Source: Promethearchaeum sp. (GTDB lineage Archaea; Asgardarchaeota; Lokiarchaeia; Sigyniarchaeales; Promethearchaeaceae). From it: a stretch of 23,834 nucleotides of DNA. The notes under the pieces are model-generated. The model saw only the letters and a list, made by a program, of their open reading frames with translations, was not told the DNA's origin and searched no databases. The stretch's first letter is position 1; each line of letters opens with the position of its first letter. A program made the position numbers and the translations under genes. Of this stretch, positions 7,471-14,737 are shown piece after piece. The stretch covers positions 1 through 23,834 of the forward strand of contig JAUWPK010000005.1 in NCBI GenBank assembly GCA_030611625.1, written 5' to 3'.

Positions 7471-9492
7471 TTAATTTCTAAAGTGATACCGGTAATGATG
7501 TCCAAGGGTAACTCCGAATTTGTAGTCTGTTAGTCCGAAATCTTGTGTAGTGCTAACAATTAAAACTATTGAATCCCAATCTTCTCTTATTAATGTTTCA
7601 ATATAAGAATTATATTCATCTAATCCAAGATCCATAATTTCATACTCCAAACCTTTTATTGCGACAAGAGTTACCATGTATGAGGCATCATATACCACAT
7701 CTTTATACAATTCAAGAGTAGTTCCACCAACTGCAGCATCAAAAATATACCAACCTGAATAAGTGAATGCCCAATCAGTCATATATCTAAATCCTAGTAA
7801 AACATCTTGTCCTGCGTAAGCTGAGAGATCAAAGGTGATATCTAGTACTTCTCCTACATATTCAGTGATTCCTGGAAGATTATCAATTATATCTGGATGT
7901 GCTTCAGGATCATGATCATAGGTTGTATATTCATTCTCAAGAGAAGTCCATGTTGCCCCATCATCAGTAGATACTTGAACAAATGCAAAGTCCCAGTAGT
8001 CTTCAATGTCCCAATATGTATTCATATATAATGTTGGATCTTCGGGATCTACATATGCATTACCAACAAGCAATGTATTCATTAAATCTCCTTCCCCAGT
8101 ATACCATCCATCTTCAGTTTGTCTCCATCCATAGGTAACAGTTTCATCACCATCAAAGAATATTTGACTCCATGAAGGTCTCCAATTTTCATAATACAAG
8201 TAATCAGAACCATAAGGTCCTATCATTGAAACGCCAGTATCATATCCTAAGATAGTGGTTGTTGTTCCCAAATCAGTTCCAGATATTATATGAGGAGATA
8301 CCTTAACATCATTGAGAAAAATTGGATCCGCTTCATTGAAATCAATGGAGTGATAATTGTATGCCCCATCACCTGAATGAATTAAGTTCGCAATTCTCCA
8401 GTTATGGTATGCATCATCAAAGGTGTCTGTATATCCAAAATATGCTAATGCAGCGTTAACTCCTTCAACTCCCGGAATTCCAGCTTGAACAAAGTGGCTT
8501 ATAAGTGCAGCACCACCATATTGATCACTTAAATAAATCGTCCATGCCATTGCGGCACCATAATCTGCTAAAATATTAATATCACCTTGATCACCCCAAT
8601 CTGTTAATGAGTTGTCTGGTGTAGCCAAATAACTATTAATTGCACCCCAATCAATAGGATATCCACAGAGTGGTTCTGCATACATTGAACATCCTTCATT
8701 CATGAATAGATCATCGTCTGGATTGTAGTCATCATGAATCAAATGTTGATATTCGTGAGCAATAATACTTTCATAAAGGTTTGTTCGCTTTGCGTCATCT
8801 CCGACTCGATTTAACCAGTCATGAGAATCAATAGTTATTATATTTCTATCAATATATGCTTCAAAACTTGGAGAATAAAATCCAGCAATGTAATATGGAT
8901 ATTCTGGATTATAATATGCTTCATCTCTCACATTTGAAACCATAATTATATTTTTCCCATTTTCTTCGTAATAATAACCTGGTGGTACATATCCCCAAGC
9001 TGATAATAAAGAATTACTACCATCATGAAAATCGGGAGTTCCAAAATATTGAGTATCTATTGGATAGATGTTGTTATCAAACTCATCCAATAAATAACTT
9101 ACGTGTTCATCGGTAATAATCGGAGTTTCTCGAGGATCTCCTTCAGGGTAGCTCAGGTCTTCTTGAACCCATACTTCAGCTACGTCTCCTACCGCTCGGC
9201 ATTCATAATAAGTAAAGAAATATTCTCCGTTATAATTATCCAAAGCTAAAGCCATTATGAAATCTCCAACAGAAGCAGCGCTTCTTACTCCTCCAGAGCT
9301 ATAACTGGATGAAACAAGAGGTACATCTGATGATATTCCATAATTAGCATCTCTAAATTTTGCATCCAATTTTATTGGTTCATAATCTGGAAATTCAGAT
9401 TTTGAAGTTGCATTGGAAACATAGATTAAAGACATTGCAAAGATATTTAGAACCAACATTGCAATTATCGATATTGTTACTTTTTTTTTCAT
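7471..9492 (-). CDS. Secreted HEXXH zinc metallopeptidase (M30/M6-like) with jelly-roll domain
   Basis: Exported protease of 673 residues. A signal peptide occupies residues 1-30 (KKK, then a hydrophobic stretch to NATS). The zinc site is HEYQH at 246-250, with the third ligand probably in NEGCSMYAE (265-273); HEYQH followed by NEG-S-Y-E resembles hyicolysin-type (M30) gluzincins. Residues about 445-590 look like the jelly-roll domain of immune inhibitor A-type (M6) peptidases, with VSTDDGATW and a GWYIFDA strand. There is no C-terminal anchor, so it is probably released. The frame opens at GTG 9501, but that GTG is part of a GTGAT ribosome site four bases before ATG 9492, which I choose. It probably degrades external protein. 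Exact peptidase family is uncertain. Confidence 0.85.
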   Translation of the reverse strand: MKKKVTISIIAMLVLNIFAMSLIYVSNATSKSEFPDYEPIKLDAKFRDANYGISSDVPLVSSSYSSGGVRSAASVGDFIMALALDNYNGEYFFTYYECRAVGDVAEVWVQEDLSYPEGDPRETPIITDEHVSYLLDEFDNNIYPIDTQYFGTPDFHDGSNSLLSAWGYVPPGYYYEENGKNIIMVSNVRDEAYYNPEYPYYIAGFYSPSFEAYIDRNIITIDSHDWLNRVGDDAKRTNLYESIIAHEYQHLIHDDYNPDDDLFMNEGCSMYAEPLCGYPIDWGAINSYLATPDNSLTDWGDQGDINILADYGAAMAWTIYLSDQYGGAALISHFVQAGIPGVEGVNAALAYFGYTDTFDDAYHNWRIANLIHSGDGAYNYHSIDFNEADPIFLNDVKVSPHIISGTDLGTTTTILGYDTGVSMIGPYGSDYLYYENWRPSWSQIFFDGDETVTYGWRQTEDGWYTGEGDLMNTLLVGNAYVDPEDPTLYMNTYWDIEDYWDFAFVQVSTDDGATWTSLENEYTTYDHDPEAHPDIIDNLPGITEYVGEVLDITFDLSAYAGQDVLLGFRYMTDWAFTYSGWYIFDAAVGGTTLELYKDVVYDASYMVTLVAIKGLEYEIMDLGLDEYNSYIETLIREDWDSIVLIVSTTQDFGLTDYKFGVTLGHHYRYHFRN

Positions 9493-9817
9493 TTTTATCA
9501 CACATAATTAATCTCAAATAACTCTGAATAAATCTAAATATCTCCGATTTAATTCCCCCAAATTAGATGAAACTAATTTTTATCTGTCAATTTTTGTCAT
9601 ATTTCTTAAGAACTTTCCAAATAAGTTCACAAATAATGTAAAAATTCACCGATATAAGGTAATCATGAATTATGTTTATAATAATTTCGGTTCTTTTATA
9701 TAATTAAAAAAAAAACCAAAAAAATTAATTGGAAATTTTTTAATTGGAATGGATCTAAACAAAAATTGCGTATTTCTTCTTGAATTTCCTTTTTCAATCG
9801 ATCAATCGCACGATACA
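9493..9817. other. Divergent intergenic region
   Basis: This stretch separates the zinc peptidase (-) from the four-helix membrane protein (+). It is strongly AT-rich, with several TATA-like tracts on both strands, and carries the GTGAT ribosome site of the peptidase at its left edge. I see no gene, RNA structure or long repeat in it. Confidence 0.6.
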
Positions 9818-9826
9818 TTTATATTT
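9818..9826 (+). promoter_or_regulatory. TATA box, leaderless promoter
   Basis: TTTATATTT centred 26 bases before the ATG at 9848. With the usual archaeal TATA-to-start spacing, transcription would begin at or next to the A of the ATG, giving a leaderless mRNA; consistent with this, no ribosome site is present. Confidence 0.6.
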
Positions 9827-9847
9827 TTACAAAATTAGTACTACTCA

Positions 9848-10258
9848 ATGGCGATATTTACTGATGCACAACTGATAATATTTCTCTATAGTTTTTGGCT
9901 TCCGGCTCAATTTGTACATATGATTGCATTTATAATAGCAAACAAAGATGATATTTATCTTGATTGGAAGATCTTTTATTTGGGTGATTTGGGTTCATGG
10001 GGATTGTTATGTGGCGTTACCGCTTTACTAATATACATTATACCCGCCACACCGCATTGGGTAATTTATTTATATTATGTGTTTCACATCTTTGTATTAA
10101 GCACAATGTTGACAGATGTATCTATGTCTCAAGAAACAATCTCGATCGCTAATTTAAAAGCAATTATTGTAGAAACTCTTGTGGAATCAATTTTAATCCC
10201 ATGGGGAGCAGGAATAGTTATTGGTTCGGGTGTTGCTTTACTTGTTCATTTTGTCTGA
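9848..10258 (+). CDS. Four-helix membrane protein (unknown function)
   Basis: Protein of 136 residues with four predicted membrane helices (about 7-29, 44-65, 69-90 and 111-135) and short loops. I do not recognise a family. Helices contain several Trp, His and aromatic residues, and a loop SMSQETISIANLK (92-104) lies between helices 3 and 4. There is no signal peptide distinct from helix 1. It is probably expressed from its own leaderless promoter and converges on the patatin gene, whose end is only 11 bases away. It could be a small carrier subunit or integral sensor; nothing in the sequence decides. Confidence 0.75.
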   Translation: MAIFTDAQLIIFLYSFWLPAQFVHMIAFIIANKDDIYLDWKIFYLGDLGSWGLLCGVTALLIYIIPATPHWVIYLYYVFHIFVLSTMLTDVSMSQETISIANLKAIIVETLVESILIPWGAGIVIGSGVALLVHFV

Positions 10259-10269
10259 TTAAAAACGAT

Positions 10270-11160
10270 TTATTTAAAAATTCTTATTTTTTCTTCCTTT
10301 TCATCATCATGCTCATGAAATTTCATCAATTGTGGAACTTCATCTGATTCTAAATTTCCCATTTTAAGCCATTTTTTAGTTTCCTCATACGCTCTTGTAA
10401 TTAATTCACTAGATTTTGAAAAATCATTAGATCTAACTTTTACAGGGCAAGGAGGGGGAATAATTTTTATTTTTGCTTGATTTTTATACATTTCAACATC
10501 TGTTGCCAATTTCTGATGTTGCATGTAACTGTAAGAGGTTAATACCATTTCAATTACATTAGAAGGTTCATCTCGCCGATCACAAGTATATCCTGTTGGA
10601 AGAACAATAACCTTAGTTGCACCGAATCTTATGGCTGTTGATATTGGGTTATTATTTAAAACGCCCCAATCTACAAGAGTATGTTTCCCTATTTCTACAG
10701 GCGGGAAAATCATTGGAATTGCTGCACTCGCAAGGAGTTTAGGAATAATTTCTCCAGAAGAAAATATTACTTCTTCACCGTTTAGGATATCGGTGGCAAC
10801 CACATGGACAGGAATTTTTGTATCCTCTAAATTTTTACATGGAATGACTTCTAATAAAATTTTCTCCAAACCAGATGGATCGATAATGAAATTATTCTTT
10901 TTAGCAATTCGTCTTATGCTCTTAATGGGAGAAAAAGGAAAAATATCTCTAGTTTTTATTGATCGCCAAATTTCTTCTAATTTTTGAACTCCATCTAAAT
11001 CTGGATTGAATGCGTAATATATCGCATTCAAAGCACCGACAGAAGTTCCCACTACAAAATCAGCAGTTATTCCGTGCTCAATCAATGCTTTTAACATTCC
11101 AACTTCCATACTACCAAGACTAGCACCGCCTGAAAATACAAAAGCAATTTTTTCATCCAT
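10270..11160 (-). CDS. Patatin-like phospholipase / acylhydrolase
   Basis: Cytosolic serine hydrolase of 296 residues. It begins with the oxyanion-hole glycine loop SGGASLG (10-16), then the nucleophile elbow GTSVG with S40, and the second catalytic residue D164 in VDWGVLNNNP. Together they form the Ser-Asp dyad of the patatin family, which cleaves acyl esters of lipids. The usual D-G-[GA] around the aspartate is D-W-G here, a Gly to Trp change. After residue 190 the sequence is family-specific, ending in an acidic, charged tail. A TATA-like AATAAATAAG lies 22-31 bases before the ATG. It sits downstream of an SCP2-like gene on the same strand. The natural substrate is unclear, since archaeal membranes are mainly ether-linked. 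Confidence 0.92.
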   Translation of the reverse strand: MDEKIAFVFSGGASLGSMEVGMLKALIEHGITADFVVGTSVGALNAIYYAFNPDLDGVQKLEEIWRSIKTRDIFPFSPIKSIRRIAKKNNFIIDPSGLEKILLEVIPCKNLEDTKIPVHVVATDILNGEEVIFSSGEIIPKLLASAAIPMIFPPVEIGKHTLVDWGVLNNNPISTAIRFGATKVIVLPTGYTCDRRDEPSNVIEMVLTSYSYMQHQKLATDVEMYKNQAKIKIIPPPCPVKVRSNDFSKSSELITRAYEETKKWLKMGNLESDEVPQLMKFHEHDDEKEEKIRIFK

Positions 11161-11181
11161 AATTTGATTTGTTAATTTCGG

Positions 11182-11191
11182 CTTATTTATT
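11182..11191 (-). promoter_or_regulatory. TATA box of the patatin gene (leaderless)
   Basis: On the minus strand AATAAATAAG lies 22-31 bases before the ATG at 11160. The spacing predicts a start at or near the ATG; no ribosome site is seen. Position makes it plausible, but AT-richness makes chance matches common. Confidence 0.4.
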
Positions 11192-11269
11192 CTACTGATA
11201 TGAAATATTTGAAAATATGAGCAAAATATGTAATTTTAAAAAGTATTTTAGAAAAAAAGGGTAAAAACT

Positions 11270-11279
11270 AAAAAAAAAA
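11270..11279 (-). terminator. T-run directly after the SCP2-like gene
   Basis: Ten A on the plus strand (ten T in the transcript direction) start at the base next to the stop codon of the SCP2-like gene. A U-run this close should end or weaken the transcript before the patatin gene. Confidence 0.5.
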
Positions 11280-11681
11280 TTATTCTTCCAATTCTTCTCG
11301 AACTAACTCGGTAAGAGTTCGGAATTTAACTGCGTCAGGTAATGGACCAATAATCTTCAATTCTCCAGACATATATGCAGATGTGGCATCAATTTCCCCT
11401 GTAAACACTCCTGCAGCAGTCTCCCCCGTCATTTCTAATGTGACATCTCCATCATCGGCATCGCCTTTGCCTGAAGTAAATTTACCACCTTCGATTTTTA
11501 ACCAAAAATTATCGGTATCACTAAGTTTAATTAACAATTTACGGTTCCAGCCTTCCACTTCTTCTTGCACATCTTCGGATTCATTACTAACTCCTAAGAA
11601 TAAAATTAAATAATCTTCTAAATCAGCAATACCAAAACTTCCGGATTCAATCTTGTCCATTATAGCTTCTTTATCTACCAT
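11280..11681 (-). CDS. SCP2-like lipid-binding protein
   Basis: Small acidic soluble protein of 133 residues. The region from about 45 to 122 fits the SCP2 sterol-carrier fold: a strand NRKLLIKL, a WLKIEGG strand, DVTLEMTGETAAGVFTGEID, then the family's closing segment AYMSGELKIIGPLPDAVKF and a final helix. SCP2 domains bind lipids or acyl groups in a hydrophobic tunnel, either alone or as part of larger enzymes; single-domain archaeal members have no agreed role. A GAGGT ribosome site sits 9 bases before the ATG at 11681. The next gene on the strand, 119 bases away, is a patatin-type lipase, so a shared role in lipid handling is possible. Family call is good, function inferred. Confidence 0.85.
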   Translation of the reverse strand: MVDKEAIMDKIESGSFGIADLEDYLILFLGVSNESEDVQEEVEGWNRKLLIKLSDTDNFWLKIEGGKFTSGKGDADDGDVTLEMTGETAAGVFTGEIDATSAYMSGELKIIGPLPDAVKFRTLTELVREELEE

Positions 11682-11884
11682 TTTTTGTTGACCTCTTATA
11701 ATACTCCAGATAAGTAGTTTCTATCTAAATTTAACTAATAAATGGATTACATTACAAAATTTGCAATATATTTTAAACATTTTGTGATTTTTTATTTACA
11801 ATTATTTAAAGTCGGCTCAAAATTGGACCAAATTCAAAATTTTCTAAATCAAAACACATTTCTTCATGATAATGATAATGATTG

Positions 11885-11917
11885 GTATCCACTAATTTAA
11901 TTAGTGTATCCACTAAT
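11885..11917. promoter_or_regulatory. Operator-like triple CACTAAT site
   Basis: The sequence contains CACTAAT (11890-11896), its reverse complement ATTAGTG (11900-11906) and CACTAAT again (11911-11917). The first two form a perfect 7-bp inverted repeat with a 3-base spacer; the first and third are part of the 12-bp direct repeat GTATCCACTAAT at 11885 and 11906, spaced 21 bp, two helical turns. It abuts the TATA-like CTATATTTA at 11918-11926, so a bound regulator could control the following membrane protein gene. Confidence 0.6.
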
Positions 11918-11933
11918 CTATATTTAGAGTGAT
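11918..11933 (+). promoter_or_regulatory. TATA-like element and GTGAT ribosome site
   Basis: CTATATTTA (11918-11926) is followed by GTGAT (11929-11933), which matches the archaeal anti-Shine-Dalgarno sequence and lies six bases before ATG 11940. The TATA-like element is too close to the start to drive a leadered mRNA, so the true TATA box may lie further upstream, near or inside the CACTAAT repeats. Confidence 0.4.
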
Positions 11934-11939
11934 AATAAA

Positions 11940-12620
11940 ATGATATTTAATAGTTTTCTTGACGGTTTTGTCAACATTTTTGCAGACTCAGCTGCAATTA
12001 TGCTTGTCATATGCGGTTTAATGGCTTTAGTATGGTTCTTTTATGAAGGAATTAGGCGTGGGTGGGTTAAGCCTAAAGGAGAAGAATGGGAACGTGATAA
12101 AGTATCCCGTTCTTTGAAGATTATTATCGGTTTGGGAATAATATTAGGAGTGATCACGTTAGTTACTGGAATTGTAACCATGGTAATGGATATTCCACCA
12201 AGCTTTGCCTATCGAGACAATCCAACAGCAGATGTTAACGATCACTTTGACTGGTTGACAAGCATTGCTCTAATAGTAATGGGAATTGCAATGTTTCTAA
12301 AACCTCTTGAGGATTTGCCCTTAGCGGCTTTATTAGGTTTAGCGGCTGGTGCTGCGGCAGCTCTTTTAGTTGCGTTGATTCTTCCAGCGAATTTCATCGA
12401 AGCAGCTAATGGATATGTCAATATGAAATGGATCCTATTTGCACTCTTTGCAATAGTTGCGACGATAGTTGGAGTTGCGATTAAATTTTGGTTATCAAGC
12501 ATTGAAGCAATATCCAAGTTTATTTCTTGGCCACCAATGGCATTGATCACCGCAGCTTTCTGCTTAGTTCAAGGTTTTATGGTTTGGATTGGCGGTCACA
12601 CGTTGATAACATTAGGGTAA
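11940..12620 (+). CDS. Six-helix membrane protein (unknown function)
   Basis: Integral membrane protein of 226 residues with six predicted helices (about 17-36, 59-84, 105-121, 127-149, 162-186 and 199-218). A basic loop at 38-57 follows helix 1 (GIRRGWVKPKGEEWERDK) and is probably cytosolic; an acidic loop at 92-104 lies on the other side. Helix 4 is unusually rich in Ala, Gly and Leu. I recognise no family and no catalytic motif. GTGAT six bases before the ATG supports the start, and the CACTAAT repeats upstream suggest regulated expression. An insertion sequence with its target duplication begins 20 bases after the stop, leaving the gene intact but separated from its native terminator. Confidence 0.8.
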   Translation: MIFNSFLDGFVNIFADSAAIMLVICGLMALVWFFYEGIRRGWVKPKGEEWERDKVSRSLKIIIGLGIILGVITLVTGIVTMVMDIPPSFAYRDNPTADVNDHFDWLTSIALIVMGIAMFLKPLEDLPLAALLGLAAGAAAALLVALILPANFIEAANGYVNMKWILFALFAIVATIVGVAIKFWLSSIEAISKFISWPPMALITAAFCLVQGFMVWIGGHTLITLG

Positions 12621-12640
12621 AAAAATTAAAAAAAAAATTT

Positions 12641-12648
12641 GATTTACT
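12641..12648 (+). repeat. 8-bp target site duplication, left copy
   Basis: GATTTACT directly abuts the left inverted repeat at 12649 and is identical to the copy at 14536-14543 next to the right end. Matching flanks of this kind are the footprint of transposition. Confidence 0.9.
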
Positions 12649-12668
12649 GGCTCTAGTCTGAGCTACTA
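12649..12668 (+). repeat. Left terminal inverted repeat of the IS
   Basis: GGCTCTAGTC matches the right end perfectly over 10 bases and again at positions 17-20 (ACTA). TAGT and ACTA within the end can pair across a 7-base loop, the same geometry as in the right end. Confidence 0.88.
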
Positions 12669-12955
12669 ATTTTTTTATTAGGGACGACAAAAATCTTAAT
12701 TTCTCACGATTTTGGTTTATAATATCCCTTTTTTTCATTCTTCCTGATATCTACTCTTTGATAGCTGCACAAAACTTGGTGAAAGCGGAATTTTAACATT
12801 TTTTTTTTGCCAGTATGAAGTAATTTATGTTTTGAGAAAGATTTGAAATACACTTCAAAAGTTAAAAAGAGATTTAATTATTATAATAACAAAAAATTCA
12901 AGAAGGATGTTTCATTAGAATAACTGACAAAGGAAATTCTAATATAATTTCTCCC
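12659..12955 (+). other. Upstream noncoding region of the IS
   Basis: About 300 bases between the left end and the transposase start. It holds a CTAAT/ATTAG hairpin with a T-loop (12666-12681), AT-rich tracts and a TATA-like run near 12870-12890. I see no long open frame; a short ATG frame at 12907 ends after three codons. It presumably carries the transposase promoter, and the length is generous for an IS of this size. Confidence 0.5.
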
Positions 12956-14485
12956 ATGAGGAAAAAATACATGAAACACCCTAAATTAAATAAATTCTCG
13001 AATGTATTAAAAAGTTCTTGTTTAAGTGGTAATACAATCATCAATCCCAACTTAATTTTGAATAAAACTTTCATTAAAAGAATCGTAATCAACTTAAAAT
13101 TAGATGATTTTTCATATAATCAAATTCAACGTATATTTAAACAAAATTTCGGTCTTTCCGTGAATAAACAGTTTATAGCAGATATTTTAAGAGAAGCAGG
13201 AGTGCGGGCTCGGCATCTAAATGGATTATACGATGCCATGGTTAAACCGCGGATTAAAATTCTTGAAATTGATGAAATATTTCAAGGACGATCGAATGTG
13301 TTCATAGGAACTGCGGATAAAAGATCCAGATATCTTTTACAATTCAAACCACTTAAAAATAGACAAATCCCTGAATTAAAAAGGATTTTGACTCCACTTT
13401 TAGAGCATCTAGATTCGCCTGAATTAATTGTTACAGATGGTCTGAAAGCCTATAAGACTGTTATACCCGAGGTTTTCGATTCTATTCCACATTTGTTTTG
13501 TCATGTGCATGCTTTAAGAGTTATTTTAAGAGAACAAGATTTCTATAATACCGCTGCGAATAGAGCGCTCCATAAAATTGGAAAACCAAAGAAACAACTT
13601 AGTATCAATAGAAAAACGTTATATAATAAACGACGGAAACTAAAACGTTATGAATTAAATCTTTCACGACTAATTCATGTCCGGGACAATTACTATCGGG
13701 ACCATGGAATTAGACACTACTCAAAAAAAATTGAATGGACACCAAAATTGCTCTACTTTAAAGAAAAGCTAAATTTTTATAGAACAATGATAAAATATAT
13801 CAAGATTTCCATTAAAACTAAAAAAACGAAAATAATTAAGCTGAAAAAGCAACTTGAGTCTCTTTTCCTAGAATATCGTCAGAAGCAACAGATCAGCTTG
13901 CAAGCAGGAAGATTAGTTGGAATGTTCAAACGACTATTATCATGTAGAAATGATTCATTTTGTGTTAACAGAAATAATTTTGAAATGGTTCTTGAAAAAT
14001 CATCACATCCGCTTGCCCATAAGATTAAAAAGTTCATGAAAACTAACAAAGCATTATTTGTTACAAAAACACCAGAACTAGAGAAAATCATCAAGTATGC
14101 GGAACATAATACAAATATTATAGAAGGAATCTTTGGAGAATGCCGACCAATTTTGAATAAAATAAGAAATCTAAAAAATACAGATGTTTCTTTTGCTTTT
14201 CTGGAAATATGGCGATTAAAACACAATCTCTCCCGACTATTTACCGGAATCCATAACCATGAATGCCCTTTAGAACGGTGCAATATTCATTCACGTTATA
14301 AAACATATTTAGATGCGCTCTATCCAATGAATGAAGCACAAACTGAAGAGTTTAAAACGGTTGATAATAAGTGGCAAAAATATAATATTCTGGGAAAAAT
14401 GATTATTTGTCCCAATATCCATAATTTAAATCGAAATCCACTCAAACTTAAAAACCAAATAAAGTATGTAGGTAATTATGGATAA
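12956..14485 (+). CDS. DDE-type transposase of the insertion sequence
   Basis: Basic protein of 509 residues that should cut and join the IS ends. Catalytic candidates: D106 in EIDEIFQG, D161 in VTDGLKAY, and E390 in NTNIIEGIFG, the order and context of an RNase H-fold DDE enzyme. C182-H183 and H185 in LFCHVHALR recall the C/H motif of MULE-related and ISL3-related transposases. Residues 40-90 look like a helix-turn-helix DNA-binding region. A very Lys-rich helical insertion (about 215-310) lies between the second D and the E. The Cys/His-rich stretch at 433-446 (HNHECPLERCNIH) may bind zinc. No frameshift or stop is seen, so it is probably active. Family not assigned. Confidence 0.88.
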   Translation: MRKKYMKHPKLNKFSNVLKSSCLSGNTIINPNLILNKTFIKRIVINLKLDDFSYNQIQRIFKQNFGLSVNKQFIADILREAGVRARHLNGLYDAMVKPRIKILEIDEIFQGRSNVFIGTADKRSRYLLQFKPLKNRQIPELKRILTPLLEHLDSPELIVTDGLKAYKTVIPEVFDSIPHLFCHVHALRVILREQDFYNTAANRALHKIGKPKKQLSINRKTLYNKRRKLKRYELNLSRLIHVRDNYYRDHGIRHYSKKIEWTPKLLYFKEKLNFYRTMIKYIKISIKTKKTKIIKLKKQLESLFLEYRQKQQISLQAGRLVGMFKRLLSCRNDSFCVNRNNFEMVLEKSSHPLAHKIKKFMKTNKALFVTKTPELEKIIKYAEHNTNIIEGIFGECRPILNKIRNLKNTDVSFAFLEIWRLKHNLSRLFTGIHNHECPLERCNIHSRYKTYLDALYPMNEAQTEEFKTVDNKWQKYNILGKMIICPNIHNLNRNPLKLKNQIKYVGNYG

Positions 14486-14512
14486 TTTATGATGTAAAAA
14501 GAAAAAAACATA

Positions 14513-14533
14513 CTCTAGTTTATTTGACTAGAG
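14513..14533. repeat. Hairpin in the right IS end
   Basis: CTCTAGT (14513-14519) and ACTAGAG (14527-14533) are perfectly complementary around a 7-base loop, so the right tip contains an inverted copy of its own terminal sequence. A weaker version (TAGT/ACTA, same loop length) is in the left end. Confidence 0.8.
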
Positions 14534-14535
14534 CC
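14516..14535 (-). repeat. Right terminal inverted repeat of the IS
   Basis: Read from the outside inwards, GGCTCTAGTC equals the left end over 10 bases, with ACTA at positions 17-20 shared as well. Confidence 0.9.
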
Positions 14536-14543
14536 GATTTACT
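14536..14543 (+). repeat. 8-bp target site duplication, right copy
   Basis: GATTTACT immediately follows the right IS end and equals the left copy at 12641-12648. Confidence 0.9.
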
Positions 14544-14693
14544 CTTTTTTATTTTCTTTTCCTATATTTTCTTTTTAATGTTTTTAGAATTTCCAAAGAA
14601 ATAAAGCGTTTTTAGTCACTATAAATTGAAGAGATCAAATAAAATGATTGATATGTTGACTAAACTATTGGGTGACAACATAAGAATAAAATT

Positions 14694-14713
14694 AAAAAAA
14701 AATTAAAAAAAAA
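14694..14713 (-). terminator. Double T-run terminator of the subtilase gene
   Basis: Two blocks of nine A on the plus strand (T in the transcript), 14705-14713 and 14694-14702, begin 24 bases beyond the stop codon at 14738. Two U-runs in a row form a strong archaeal termination signal. Confidence 0.6.
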
Positions 14714-14737
14714 TAGTAGAATTTCTATGAAATTCTA

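Larger units (their letters stand above)
12649..14535 (+). mobile_element. Complete insertion sequence, 1887 bp, with DDE transposase
   Basis: The element is bounded by perfect 10-bp inverted repeats GGCTCTAGTC (12649-12658) and GACTAGAGCC (14526-14535), with a further matching ACTA at positions 17-20 of both ends. Identical 8-bp direct repeats GATTTACT flank it. It carries a single long gene, a DDE transposase at 12956-14485. The intact gene and perfect target duplication suggest a recent insertion. An 8-bp duplication and GG-starting ends are features known from several families (for example ISL3), but I cannot assign the family from the protein. It landed in the gap between the six-helix membrane protein and the convergent subtilase gene, disrupting neither. 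Confidence 0.93.

Noticed and set aside
10631..10987. 118-codon frame antisense to the patatin gene
   Set aside because: The opposite strand carries a clear patatin with its catalytic motifs; this is its shadow.
13879..14283. 134-codon frame antisense to the transposase
   Set aside because: It lies wholly within the transposase gene and has no motif or start signal.
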